Below are positions 16,105 to 24,327 of a stretch of DNA of 59,341 bases, in pieces. The stretch covers positions 1 through 59,341 of the forward strand of contig MHBH01000082.1 in assembly GCA_001804805.1 (NCBI GenBank). Reading direction: 5' to 3'. Under the pieces are notes generated by a model. It had not been told where the DNA came from. It saw only the letters and a list, made by a program, of their open reading frames with translations, and did no database searches. Both the position numbers and the translations under genes were made by a program. Every line of letters begins with the position of its first letter. The first letter of the stretch is position 1. This DNA is from Lentisphaerae bacterium GWF2_49_21. Its GTDB lineage: Bacteria; Verrucomicrobiota; Lentisphaeria; Victivallales; GWF2-50-93.

Positions 16105-16734
16105 ATGAACAAATTGACAGCGATGATTGGTATTTGCGTACTGGCGGTTCTGGCAATCATAGTGCAGGCACAGGACAAGACTTTCAAGGTCGACGACGAG
16201 GGATACATCCATAACTGGCTTGCCCTGCCGGCAATTGAGCTGGGCGCCGATGTAGGAGACCATTCGGAAGCGACCCAGAAGCAGTATTTTGAAAAAGAAT
16301 ATTTCGCAAAACAGAAGACTGTTACTCCGGCTGAAAACGACAAGGTCACTGTTGACGGCAAGGAACTGGCATGGAAGGCCTACCAGATCGAAGATCCCTG
16401 CTGGAAGTTCGATCCGCCTACTGACAACTCCATTTGCTTCGTAGTAGCCTATGTCATAGCCGACGAGGAAATAGCCAATGTGTCCTTGTCCATCGGATCA
16501 GATGACAGCTCCCTCTGGACCGTCAATGGAGCCGAAGCGATCAAGATCTATGCGGGACGCGCGGTGGAAAGGGATACTGACAAGTCACAGCCTCTGACAT
16601 TGAAGAAAGGCGTGAACGTCATCATGGCGATGGTTATCAACGGCGGTGGAGAAGCCGGAGTATGCGCCAGGTTCGTCGACAAGGACGGAAATGCCGTGAA
16701 GAACCTCAAGGTTGCCATAGCTCCTGTGAAGTAG
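16105..16734 (+). CDS. Small secreted protein of unknown function
   Basis: A 209-residue protein with a signal peptide (MNKLTAMIGICVLAVLAIIVQAQ) and a beta-rich body. The body resembles the jelly-roll ligand domains fused to glycoside hydrolases and esterases: the IHNWLALPAIELG start, then ICFVVAYVIADEEIANVSLSIGSDDSSLWTVNG and LKKGVNVIMAMVINGGGEAGVCARF. A similar start ([11 protein letters not shown]) opens the last domain of the 1319-residue protein at 52724. It is preceded by GAGGAGAA and followed by a strong terminator, so it is its own transcription unit. It is probably a carbohydrate- or surface-binding accessory protein. Confidence 0.75.
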   Translation: MNKLTAMIGICVLAVLAIIVQAQDKTFKVDDEGYIHNWLALPAIELGADVGDHSEATQKQYFEKEYFAKQKTVTPAENDKVTVDGKELAWKAYQIEDPCWKFDPPTDNSICFVVAYVIADEEIANVSLSIGSDDSSLWTVNGAEAIKIYAGRAVERDTDKSQPLTLKKGVNVIMAMVINGGGEAGVCARFVDKDGNAVKNLKVAIAPVK

Positions 16735-16751
16735 ATTTGATTTCTGTTTAT

Positions 16752-16791
16752 AAATCGGCCGGAAAGCGAATATCGTCTTTCCGGCCGATTT
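16752..16791 (+). terminator. Rho-independent terminator
   Basis: Perfect 15-base arms (AAATCGGCCGGAAAG and CTTTCCGGCCGATTT) flank a ten-base loop, with T-rich sequence following. Confidence 0.85.
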
Positions 16792-16909
16792 GTTTTAAGG
16801 GTTCCTTTATACGCTTGTTCCGGAAGCAAGGCAAGGGAGGACTGTTATTCTTGATAATTGTCTGGGTCCGATATAACTTTCCCTTCTATAATTAAGGAGG
16901 ATTTTTAAA

Positions 16910-17884
16910 ATGAAGAAAAGATTTTTGTTTGTGTTCGGTCTGTTGTTCGGAGTAATTCTATCCTTCAGCGGGTTCTGCGAGGACAAGTTCACGATTGCAG
17001 TGATCCCTGATTCACAGCAGGAGATCCTGAATGACAAGGATACGCGGCTGAAGAACCGGATGCAGTGGCTTGCCGACAACAAGAAGGACCTGAATCTCAA
17101 GATGGTCCTGCACGTAGGCGACATGATGAACTGGGACACTCCCGACCATGCCCAGTATGAGAGGAACAGCAAAGGCTTTGAAATCCTAGACAAGGCAGGA
17201 ATACCTTATGCCCTGGCCCTGGGAAACCATGATACTGCGGCGACGAAGGAAGGAGGAAGCGCAGCGCCGGGAAACGTCAACACCAATCTCAGGAACACCT
17301 CAACATTCGACACGTATTTCCCCACGACACGTTTCAAGGCTTTGGAAGGAGTCTTTGAAAAGGGCAAGGTCGGCAATTCATGCCATACGTTCAAGGCCGG
17401 AGGATTGGACTGGCTTGTGATCAGCCTGGAGCTTTGGGCGAGAACTGAGGAGGTAGAGTGGGCGAAGAAGGTCGTGGAAGATCATCCTAGACATAACATT
17501 ATCATTGTTACACATTCTTTTCTGAATGGTGGCAGCGCCATTGAAAAATCAAACGGTGGCTACGGAAACAACAGCCCACAGTTCATATTCGACAATCTTG
17601 TCAAAAAATATGGAAACATAAGGCTGGTCTTCTGCGGACATGTGGGCGGTCATGGTTACAGGACGGACAAGGGTGGCAACGGAAACACGATATATGAATT
17701 TGTCCAATGCTACCACGACAACGCGACAAATCCTGTCAGGCTTTTCGAGATAGACACCAAGAACGGAAGTATCAATACCTGGGTGTACTGTCCTTCCATC
17801 TCCAAGGAAAAGGACGACAAGTCTTCCTTTACAGTAAAAGACGTCAGCTGGGTTACGTCAGGGTCCGGCAAAACTGCAAAATAG
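16910..17884 (+). CDS. Secreted calcineurin-like metallophosphoesterase
   Basis: A 324-residue protein with a signal peptide (about 1-22) and the two-metal phosphoesterase motifs in order: AVIPDSQ, HVGDMMNW, LGNHD, IIIVTHS and VFCGHVGGHG. The substitution of Q for the usual second-position His (DxQ) is seen in a subgroup of secreted enzymes. It probably hydrolyses phosphomonoesters or diesters outside the cytoplasm. A strong AAGGAGG precedes the ATG. It converges with the HD-domain gene. Confidence 0.93.
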   Translation: MKKRFLFVFGLLFGVILSFSGFCEDKFTIAVIPDSQQEILNDKDTRLKNRMQWLADNKKDLNLKMVLHVGDMMNWDTPDHAQYERNSKGFEILDKAGIPYALALGNHDTAATKEGGSAAPGNVNTNLRNTSTFDTYFPTTRFKALEGVFEKGKVGNSCHTFKAGGLDWLVISLELWARTEEVEWAKKVVEDHPRHNIIIVTHSFLNGGSAIEKSNGGYGNNSPQFIFDNLVKKYGNIRLVFCGHVGGHGYRTDKGGNGNTIYEFVQCYHDNATNPVRLFEIDTKNGSINTWVYCPSISKEKDDKSSFTVKDVSWVTSGSGKTAK

Positions 17885-17917
17885 AGGACTTGCCGGAATT
17901 TCGAATTCTCTTCCTTT

Positions 17918-17945
17918 ATAAATTTCTGGCTTGCCAGAAATTTAT
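17918..17945. terminator. Shared hairpin between convergent genes
   Basis: Perfect 13-base arms (ATAAATTTCTGGC and GCCAGAAATTTAT) flank TT. The right arm contains the stop codon of the minus-strand HD gene, and the hairpin lies 33 bases beyond the plus-strand phosphoesterase gene, so it may serve both. Confidence 0.6.
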
Positions 17946-18589
17946 CCGTAGACTTCGCGGTTGAGCTGCCTGAAGAATTCGTGCATGAAGTCGGAACGCT
18001 GTTTGGCGACCTTGCGGCCGGTCTTTGTCAGCAGCTTGCCATGGATGTGGCGGAGTTTTACAAGATATTCGCGGTATGCGGAATCTTCTGAGCTGTATGA
18101 ATCCGATCCGAGTGCTTCCTTCTCCGTGTTATGGAGTTTCGCTCCAATCCTTCCGGCGAAATGGAAGGCCCTGCCAACTCCTACGGCTCCAATTGAGTCA
18201 AGCTTGTCAGCATCATAGACGATCTTCTCTTCAATAAGCAAGGGGCTGTGCCCCCCGCGGTAACGGTGGGTTTTCACGCAGTTGCAGACCTTTTTGATGA
18301 ACTCCTCGTTGCGGAATTCGCAATTTTTGAGGAATTTATCGGCGAGTTCAGATCCTATGACCGCATGGCATAGTTTTCCTTTGCTTTTGAGTTCTTCCGG
18401 ACGTGCGATATCATGAAGGACAGCTGCGCATTCGACGACCTTCATGTCGGCTTTCTTTTCTCCGTCTGCAATCATCCGGGCATTGTGAAGGACACGGCGA
18501 GTATGTTCCCAGTCGTGGCAGCCTGGCGCCGATTCCAAGCGCTTTCGTACCGCATCGGAAAGTTTCTTGAGTTTTTGAGAATAGTTCAT
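17942..18589 (-). CDS. HD-domain phosphohydrolase
   Basis: A 215-residue cytoplasmic HD hydrolase of the YedJ-like type. Metal ligands are visible in CHDWEHTRRV (H25, D26) and VLHDIARPEEL (H59, D60), followed by HAVIGSELA, the second-helix histidine of the fold, and later VYDADKLDSIGAVGVGRAF. It likely hydrolyses a nucleotide or other phosphoester. No ribosome site is obvious before the ATG. No operon partner is visible. Confidence 0.88.
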   Translation of the reverse strand: MNYSQKLKKLSDAVRKRLESAPGCHDWEHTRRVLHNARMIADGEKKADMKVVECAAVLHDIARPEELKSKGKLCHAVIGSELADKFLKNCEFRNEEFIKKVCNCVKTHRYRGGHSPLLIEEKIVYDADKLDSIGAVGVGRAFHFAGRIGAKLHNTEKEALGSDSYSSEDSAYREYLVKLRHIHGKLLTKTGRKVAKQRSDFMHEFFRQLNREVYG

Positions 18590-18608
18590 AAAGGCAATAT
18601 ATCACCAC

Positions 18609-18632
18609 GAAGCGTTACGAAGGAATCATATT
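18609..18632. repeat. Interspersed repeat, CACGAAG type
   Basis: ACCACGAAGCGTTACGAAG has the same plan as the element at 36157 and the inverted one at 267. It lies at the left edge of the AT-rich restriction island. Confidence 0.4.
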
Positions 18633-18685
18633 GGACGGTATAGTTTTCTTTATAATCGGTAGAAGCTACAAAATTCCTCAGTGGA

Positions 18686-19918
18686 TTATGTATATTTCAT
18701 TTTCCAGTCTAAAAGGTCCTTATTTATAAAATTAGGAATTTTAATACGACGTGGAAGATTTCTATAATTATTTTTTGTATAAGCCAGTTCAGTAAGAATA
18801 ATTATTCCATTTGGTAAAATACTTAAATGTCTGCTGTCAAATAGTTGATGGATATCTGAACGCAGACATAGGCCGTTTTCTATTCTATCAGAACCATTGT
18901 ATCTCACGTCTATAATATGAGATGCTTCCAAAACATTTTCAATATTAACTCCAGTAATCATACACGTTGAATTGAAAGCAGTTAAAATATTATTTCTAAA
19001 TATGTTCTGGTTGGGCCTTTCTAGAACTTCTCTTGACACTTTTTTGCGTTCAATATTTGCTGGTATTTGAGTTTCTCTTATTGTTCTAACTACAGTGTCA
19101 AGTTCTTTATGAATAAGTTTCAGTTTGCGGAGTTCAAGAACTTCCGTCATTGAAATGCTGGAAAGAAAATACTTCTCATTTTTATTGGCTCTTATTAGAT
19201 GAATCGTTTTACAGAAACCATAATTTGAAAGGAATAGCAAGAATTCTCTTGCCATCCTTTTATCATTTGAGTTTGGAGCACAATCTGGCCATGTGGAAAC
19301 ATCAATTTGTCCATTACGATGTTGTATTATTGCATCTGCATAATCTTCCAGCTTTGCTTTGGCTCCAGCAAGAGGAATGATAATCATTACAAGTTCAGAA
19401 GGAGTAATGTAGGCTTCATTTGAGCCATATTTAACTGATAACTTTGCTAAGACATCCAAAATTAACTCAAGTGGTTTTATTATTAAACCGGCATTGTCCC
19501 AATCGTTAGCATCTTCTGCTATTCTTCTGTTAGGAAGCTCCAATGTTTTTACAACTGTTGTTGCAAATTCAACTTGAGTAATTTCCCCTGTAGCTAGCAG
19601 TTGACCAAAAGGGCTAACGACAATTTTCCCATGAGTTTCTTCAAGCAATCCCAAAGCTTTCCAATACTGTCCTGAATTTCTAAGTAGGTTTCTGTCCTTG
19701 GTTCTTACTAAATCAACCTCTGATTTTGTTTCTTTTTGAACTATAGAAAGTCCTTTCAAAATTTTTGTTGAACTTGGTGCATGATTATTAAATTTATTAA
19801 ATACACGGAGAACTCCAAGGAAAATTGGGGGTTTATTTAGAGATTCAGTTGGCTGAAAAGTTGCCCAGCGCCACTTGTAATTAGGGAACGGTTTCAATGG
19901 TGTTTTTATTAATTTCAT
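18686..19918 (-). CDS. HNH restriction endonuclease (predicted)
   Basis: A 410-residue protein ending in an HNH_2-type nuclease domain: FNSTCMITGVNIENVLEASHIIDVRYNGSDRIENGLCLRSDIHQLFD (about residues 318-365). The metal-binding His lies in ASHI, the Asn in ENGLC, and a His-Asp pair in IHQLFD. The N-terminal 300 residues match nothing I recognise and presumably hold the DNA-recognition part. It sits six bases after two tandem cytosine methyltransferases in one operon, which makes it the cognate type II endonuclease. Base composition is markedly AT-rich. Confidence 0.85.
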   Translation of the reverse strand: MKLIKTPLKPFPNYKWRWATFQPTESLNKPPIFLGVLRVFNKFNNHAPSSTKILKGLSIVQKETKSEVDLVRTKDRNLLRNSGQYWKALGLLEETHGKIVVSPFGQLLATGEITQVEFATTVVKTLELPNRRIAEDANDWDNAGLIIKPLELILDVLAKLSVKYGSNEAYITPSELVMIIIPLAGAKAKLEDYADAIIQHRNGQIDVSTWPDCAPNSNDKRMAREFLLFLSNYGFCKTIHLIRANKNEKYFLSSISMTEVLELRKLKLIHKELDTVVRTIRETQIPANIERKKVSREVLERPNQNIFRNNILTAFNSTCMITGVNIENVLEASHIIDVRYNGSDRIENGLCLRSDIHQLFDSRHLSILPNGIIILTELAYTKNNYRNLPRRIKIPNFINKDLLDWKMKYT

Positions 19919-19924
19919 GATGGT

Positions 19925-20848
19925 TTATTCCTTTGGAAATATTGAAGCAACCGCAAAAGCTAATAATGGCGGAACAGCATTGCCTATTTGCCTATATACA
20001 GATGAATTAGTTCCTTCAAAAATAAAATCAATAGGAAATGATTGTGTTAATGCTAATTCTCTAGCTGACATCCTTCTGTGATTATTGGGATGGTGTAAAA
20101 CAACCACTCCACCTTTTTCATCTCCTCTTGCAGTAACCGTAGGAGCAGGCCTTGTTGGATCAATTGCCCTATTTCCCAGATAACCATTGAATTTTAGCTT
20201 AAATCTTGAACAAGTATGATTACTCAAGCTATGATAATCCTCGGGCTCGGGAATATTTTTTAAAGCTTCACCAATAGAAACCCATTTTTTTCTGTTAGAG
20301 AATAAATCAGGTGTTTCTTCGTGAGTTGGTTCAGGATGTTCCAGATTATATTCTATATCGTTTCTAACACCCAGGATAATTACTCTTTCTCGATTCTGAG
20401 GCACTCCATAGTCAGCAGCATTTAATACCTTGTATTTAACTCTATATCCAGCTTTTTTAAAATCGTCTATTATTAATTCAAATACCTTTCCATTTAAAAA
20501 GTTCAAGATACCTTTAACGTTTTCAGCTAAAAAGAACTTTGGCTGTTTATCAATTAAAACCCTAAGAAGTTCTAAGTACAGTTTATTTCTTTCATCGTGT
20601 TCATTTCTTTTTGCATTGGCGACAGAAAAACCTTGGCATGGGAAACCGCCAACTAAAATATCATGATCTGGTATTTCACATGAGGGGATATCTGATATGT
20701 CTTTGCAGATAATGTGCTTGCCAATATTTCTGCGATAAGTATTTGTTGCATCAAGGAAATTATCATTAGCCCAAATAATATTGTGCCCAGCTCTAATAAA
20801 GCCAAGATCAAGACCACCTGCACCAGAAAAAAGAGAAACTACTTTCAT
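19925..20848 (-). CDS. DNA (cytosine-5) methyltransferase M1
   Basis: A 307-residue m5C methyltransferase with the ordered motifs: I (FSGAGGLDLG), IV (GGFPCQGFS, catalytic C71), VI (FLAENVKG), VIII (QNRERV), IX (RPAPTVTARG) and X (YRQIGNAVPPLLA). The target-recognition stretch between VIII and IX is short. It is a clear duplicate of the upstream M2, with the same length and many shared blocks (AGH.IIWAND, HRRMS.RE.AL.Q.FP). It overlaps M2 by four bases (ATGA). Confidence 0.96.
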   Translation of the reverse strand: MKVVSLFSGAGGLDLGFIRAGHNIIWANDNFLDATNTYRRNIGKHIICKDISDIPSCEIPDHDILVGGFPCQGFSVANAKRNEHDERNKLYLELLRVLIDKQPKFFLAENVKGILNFLNGKVFELIIDDFKKAGYRVKYKVLNAADYGVPQNRERVIILGVRNDIEYNLEHPEPTHEETPDLFSNRKKWVSIGEALKNIPEPEDYHSLSNHTCSRFKLKFNGYLGNRAIDPTRPAPTVTARGDEKGGVVVLHHPNNHRRMSARELALTQSFPIDFIFEGTNSSVYRQIGNAVPPLLAFAVASIFPKE

Positions 20849-21768
20849 ACTACTATTGCTTTAAGCTGCTTTAATTTATTTCCTAAATGGTGTCCGAATA
20901 AAACAGGGACAGCATTGCCAACTTGCCTATACATTGATCCCATTGAGCCGACAAATTCAAAGTCCACCGGAAAAGTTTGCACCAGTGCGCTTTCGCGAAC
21001 GCTCATTCTTCTATGGTTCTTTGGGTGTTGAATAGCACAAACACCGCCTTTGCCATTTCCTCTTGCAAGTATTGTAGGCGATGGTTTGGAAGGGTCAGTT
21101 TTTCTGTGCCCAGTAAAATTTCTGTTAGTTACTTTATATTTTGAATAAATATGATTTTTAAATTTTAATTTCGGGTCTTCTGGTTCTGGAATGTTTTTTA
21201 AAGCGTTGAAAATGCTTATCCAAGTGGTTTTGTTGTGTGTGGGGGGGGGGAATTGAAATTCCTTTTCTTTTGGCAAATCTTTTCTTGTTCCTGCAATTAT
21301 TACTCTAATCCTTGTTTGAGGGACACCAAAGTCAGCCATGTTAAATAATTGATATTTAACTCTATAACCTGCATCAGAAAAATCTTTTACTATTTTCTTG
21401 ATTGCGTTTCCCTTATCTAAACATAAAATACCTCTAACATTTTCAGCAATGAAATAATAAGGTTTTTTACCTTTAATAACTCTGTGAAAATGTTTGTAAA
21501 GTTTGTTACGTTCATCACCTGCGGTTCTCAGCATATTTGCCATTGAAAAGCCTTGGCAAGGGAAACCGCCTACGACTACATCGCAATCAGGGATATCTTC
21601 TAGTTTTATAATTGATATATCGCTGCATACTATATGTTTGCCGATATTCAGTCTGTATGTTTCACAACTGTCGGGATCAATGTCATTAGCCCATATAATT
21701 TTATGTCCAGCTTTAATAAGTCCTAAATCCAGTCCGCCAGCACCTGAAAATAATGATACGATTTTCAT
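20845..21768 (-). CDS. DNA (cytosine-5) methyltransferase M2, with a C10 tract
   Basis: A 307-residue paralogue of M1 with motifs I (FSGAGGLDLG), IV (GGFPCQGFS, C71), VI (FIAENVRG), VIII (QTRIRV), IX (KPSPTILARG) and X (YRQVGNAVPVLFG). A run of ten C on the coding strand (21241-21250) encodes the prolines of FQFPPPTHNK (174-176), where M1 has a different spacer. A one-base slip there would truncate the protein before the target-recognition region. Two different m5C enzymes in one system usually mean an asymmetric recognition site, one enzyme per strand. Confidence 0.95.
   Translation of the reverse strand: MKIVSLFSGAGGLDLGLIKAGHKIIWANDIDPDSCETYRLNIGKHIVCSDISIIKLEDIPDCDVVVGGFPCQGFSMANMLRTAGDERNKLYKHFHRVIKGKKPYYFIAENVRGILCLDKGNAIKKIVKDFSDAGYRVKYQLFNMADFGVPQTRIRVIIAGTRKDLPKEKEFQFPPPTHNKTTWISIFNALKNIPEPEDPKLKFKNHIYSKYKVTNRNFTGHRKTDPSKPSPTILARGNGKGGVCAIQHPKNHRRMSVRESALVQTFPVDFEFVGSMGSMYRQVGNAVPVLFGHHLGNKLKQLKAIVV
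21241..21250. repeat. Homopolymer G10/C10 inside M2
   Basis: Ten consecutive G on the plus strand in an otherwise AT-rich gene. It is either a slippage site for phase variation or a place where an assembly error would be likely; the frame is open as given. Confidence 0.85.
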
Positions 21769-21771
21769 AGT

Positions 21772-22098
21772 TTAATATTTATTTAGCGCTTTAATATATT
21801 TAATTTTATCCTCAGCAACTTTCAATACTTGTGGAGCGCAATCCTCATCTGCAATTTCATAGGCAATTTTCTCACTTAGAAATTGAACCATTAATTGGGT
21901 TCTGTCAATCTCCAAGATTTCGGAAAGCTTGTTAATATTGTCTTTTGTTGGTTTTCTATCTCCTTTCTCTATTTTGCTTAAAATAGCTTGGTCAATGTCC
22001 AAAAAGGCAGAAACTTGCCGAAGAAGCAAACCTTTTTCTACCCTTTTCGATTTAATGACTTGTCCTAAAGTATGCATTTGAATTATTGTTCTTGACAT
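21772..22098 (-). CDS. XRE-family control protein of the restriction-modification system
   Basis: A 108-residue protein with a lambda-repressor-type HTH: LGQVIKSKRVEKGLLLRQVSAFLDIDQAILSKIEKGDRKPTKDNINKLSEIL (about 10-62). A helical tail follows. Placed first in the operon, three bases before M2, it fits a C (controller) protein that times methyltransferase and nuclease expression. The start may be ATG at 22098 or ATG at 22077; a perfect palindrome covers the first and lies just upstream of the second. Confidence 0.85.
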   Translation of the reverse strand: MSRTIIQMHTLGQVIKSKRVEKGLLLRQVSAFLDIDQAILSKIEKGDRKPTKDNINKLSEILEIDRTQLMVQFLSEKIAYEIADEDCAPQVLKVAEDKIKYIKALNKY

Positions 22099-22108
22099 AT
22101 TATGTCAA
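22092..22108. promoter_or_regulatory. Candidate C-box operator
   Basis: TTGACATA and TATGTCAA form a perfect 17-base palindrome with a one-base centre, over or just upstream of the start of the controller gene. The position suits autoregulation by the XRE protein. Confidence 0.6.
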
Positions 22109-22253
22109 AAATATAGCGACAAAATAAAAATACAAATTCATTTTCTTAAAAATATAAGATTTTTTTCTTACATTAAGATTTTAGATATAAGAAGAGTGCT
22201 AATTCGCACCTGTAGATGATTCTTCCAAATCTTCCTTTTGAAATTCCTGACGG

Positions 22254-22361
22254 TCAAGATTTCGATCTCTTTAATGCTGATTCATAGGATATGCCTTTTC
22301 CGTCAGCAAGCTGTTTCCTTGCTTTTCCGATGACGTCCTCGTTCAGCAATATCCTGTTCAT
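22254..22361 (-). CDS. Possible small protein, 35 residues
   Basis: MNRILLNEDVIGKARKQLAD begins a 35-residue frame that ends GISYESALKRSKS. TTGAGGA lies upstream of the ATG at a suitable distance. It looks helical and antitoxin-like, but no family is recognised and no partner toxin is adjacent. It could be a remnant at the right edge of the restriction island. Confidence 0.3.
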   Translation of the reverse strand: MNRILLNEDVIGKARKQLADGKGISYESALKRSKS

Positions 22362-22540
22362 AGGGCAATCCTCAATATATAGAATTTTTAGCGACAAAGT
22401 TGATAAAAATTTTATCCCTGCTACATTTCCCCGCTTTGCCGATAAAAGGGCATAAGCGAAAAAACCGGGAGACAGGGTTCCAAAATAAGCTTGACACCCT
22501 CCTTCCGCAAGCAAAAAAAACAAACAAGGAAGAGGAGATC

Positions 22541-23137
22541 ATGCAAGATCGAGCAAAACACAAACTATGCCGCCGCCTGGGTGTCTGCATCTGGGGGAAA
22601 GTGAAATGTCCGAGCGTGAGAAGGCCATATCCGGCCGGACCGCACGGAAAAAACGCACAGAAGAAACTTTCAACCTATGGAGAACTCCTCCTGCAGAAAC
22701 AGAGGCTGAAGGTCTATTACGCCCTTACAGAGAAACAACTGCACCTTGCTTTCGTTGATGCTAAAAAGGGAAAGACACAGACAGACGAGAAGCTCCTCCG
22801 CAACCTTGAACTCAGGCTCGATGCCGCAACTTACCGTAGCGGACTCGCCCCGACAATTCATGCGGCAAGACAGTTTGTCGTCCACCGCCATATAATTGTT
22901 GATGGAAAGATAGTGGATCGTCCGTCCTACAAGCTCCGTCCAGGACAGGGATTCAGCATAAACGTCGAAAAAGATGCTGCTCTTGCGAATGTCGCAAAGA
23001 ACGCGAACTGCGAGGTTCCTCCTTACCTTGAAGTTGACAGGGAACATTGCAAGGTCAAGGTCGTCAGGGAGCCTCTGATAGAGGAAAATCCCACCGGCGT
23101 TGAGATCATGAAGGTCGTCGAATTCTACGCCAGATAA
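22541..23137 (+). CDS. rpsD: 30S ribosomal protein S4
   Basis: A primary 16S rRNA-binding protein of 198 residues. It has the family N-terminus (KLCRRLGV... KCPSVRRPYPAGPHG), YGELLLQKQRLKVYYALTEKQ, and the S4 RNA-binding domain LRNLELRLDAATYRSGLAPTIHAARQFVVHRHIIVDGKIVDRPSYKL. The ATG at 22541 is chosen for AGGAAGAGGAGATC upstream; a 47-codon extension is rejected. The first zinc-site cysteine of C-type S4 is His here (KHKLC), while other cysteines remain. The gene stands alone, away from any ribosomal operon, and ends in a strong terminator. Confidence 0.96.
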   Translation: MQDRAKHKLCRRLGVCIWGKVKCPSVRRPYPAGPHGKNAQKKLSTYGELLLQKQRLKVYYALTEKQLHLAFVDAKKGKTQTDEKLLRNLELRLDAATYRSGLAPTIHAARQFVVHRHIIVDGKIVDRPSYKLRPGQGFSINVEKDAALANVAKNANCEVPPYLEVDREHCKVKVVREPLIEENPTGVEIMKVVEFYAR

Positions 23138-23156
23138 AAAATCTGCGATTTTTTAT
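23134..23156. terminator. Stop-codon hairpin after rpsD
   Basis: Arms ATAAAAAATC and GATTTTTTAT around TGC overlap the rpsD stop codon. It belongs to the ATAAA...TTTAT family. Confidence 0.5.
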
Positions 23157-23160
23157 AACA

Positions 23161-23188
23161 AAAACCCGTCCGTCCGGACGGGTTTTTT
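23161..23188 (+). terminator. Rho-independent terminator of rpsD
   Basis: Arms AAAACCCGTCC and GGACGGGTTTT with a four-base loop, then a T-run. Confidence 0.9.
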
Positions 23189-23192
23189 ATTT

Positions 23193-23230
23193 GTAAATAT
23201 TCACTGGAACTTTGTTCCAGGAATATTTAC
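23193..23230. terminator. Long hairpin overlapping an oxidoreductase stop codon
   Basis: GTAAATATTCACTGGAAC and GTTCCAGGAATATTTAC pair with one bulged base around TTT. The right arm contains the minus-strand stop codon at 23227. A diverged copy of the same motif lies at 27700-27737. Confidence 0.55.
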
Positions 23231-24300
23231 GACCAGACCTGTTTTTCAGTCCTGACTCTTTCTCCGGAGCTGATCGCCCTGTTCATCATGATTCCAAGAT
23301 ATGTGTCCTGTGATGCTTCCGCCAGACTGTAGAAGTCTATTCCCCTGTCCACATAGGCCTCCATCTTTTCGAGGCATGTCGCTATGGCGATCTCATCGTC
23401 TGAAAGCCTTCCCGGCACAAAGGGATTTTTATAGGCCCATTCACTTCCTGCCAGAATTCCTTTGAGATAAAGTCCTTCGAGATTTCCATCCTGTCCAGCC
23501 TCCTGCCTGAGGAACTCGGTCTGGACAGGGGTTTTGAAATCTTCGAGATAACTGATTTTGGTATTGTTGGTTTCACCGCGTTCACCGCGGACAAGCACAC
23601 GCGGAGCCCTGATCCATGAGAAATACTGGTCAAATGAAAAATCATAGACTCCCAGTTTTCCGTCGAACTCCAGATATGCAATTGAATGTCCGGACATGTT
23701 TATGGTCTCCTTTTCCGGAGCCCCATTACGTCCGGGACCGGCAACGACAGGCGCCTTGAAAGAAAATCCGTGAATGGTGGCGTCATCAAAACCGATGTCC
23801 AGGAACCTGCGCATCAGGCTGATCCCGTGGTAGTCATGCGTGACGGAGACCTGAGCCTGGCTAATCTTTCCGAGCTTGCCAGATTTTATAAGGTTCAAGC
23901 GGGCCGCATGCATAGGTTGGAAGGCGTACTGTTCCGCGACCTGAACTTTTGCACTTGCGCCAACGGCATTGAAAAGGGATGTCAATCCGCTGACATCCCT
24001 TGCCGGAGGAGTTTCCATCAGCACTGGAATCCTGCGGTTCGCGAGATCAATGGTAAGTTTTCCTGCAACATCTGAAGGAACTGACAGGACAACGAATGAA
24101 TGTCCTGATTTTTTGATGAAATCATCAAGGTTGCTGAAGGTCTTCACTCCCCAGGCGGATTCGATCGCCGCACCCTTCTCCGGATTCCGTACCATCATTG
24201 CAGCGACACGGAATTTTTCAGGTAGCATCTTTGCTATCCTGAGGAAAAATTCCGCCCTCCATCCACCTCCTACAATTCCAAATTCAATTTTCTTTTGCAT
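23227..24300 (-). CDS. Gfo/Idh/MocA family oxidoreductase, atypical
   Basis: A 357-residue protein with the N-terminal Rossmann fold (FGIVGGGWRAEFFLRIAKML) and the family C-terminal sheet domain. Such enzymes oxidise or reduce sugars and inositols with NAD(P). The canonical EKP lysine motif is replaced by METPPARD (about 94-101), and the second-domain histidine region reads LDIGFDDATIHGF. Activity may therefore differ, or the protein may not be a dehydrogenase. It lies 79 bases after a canonical paralogue with a family B repeat between, downstream of an AraR-like repressor on the same strand. Confidence 0.85.
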   Translation of the reverse strand: MQKKIEFGIVGGGWRAEFFLRIAKMLPEKFRVAAMMVRNPEKGAAIESAWGVKTFSNLDDFIKKSGHSFVVLSVPSDVAGKLTIDLANRRIPVLMETPPARDVSGLTSLFNAVGASAKVQVAEQYAFQPMHAARLNLIKSGKLGKISQAQVSVTHDYHGISLMRRFLDIGFDDATIHGFSFKAPVVAGPGRNGAPEKETINMSGHSIAYLEFDGKLGVYDFSFDQYFSWIRAPRVLVRGERGETNNTKISYLEDFKTPVQTEFLRQEAGQDGNLEGLYLKGILAGSEWAYKNPFVPGRLSDDEIAIATCLEKMEAYVDRGIDFYSLAEASQDTYLGIMMNRAISSGERVRTEKQVWS

Positions 24301-24327
24301 GAATCATATCCTTTCATTCAAAGTATG

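Noticed and set aside
22400-22540. 47-codon N-terminal extension of S4
   Set aside because: Not found in S4 proteins; AGGAAGAGGAG precedes the ATG at 22541, which gives the normal N-terminus.
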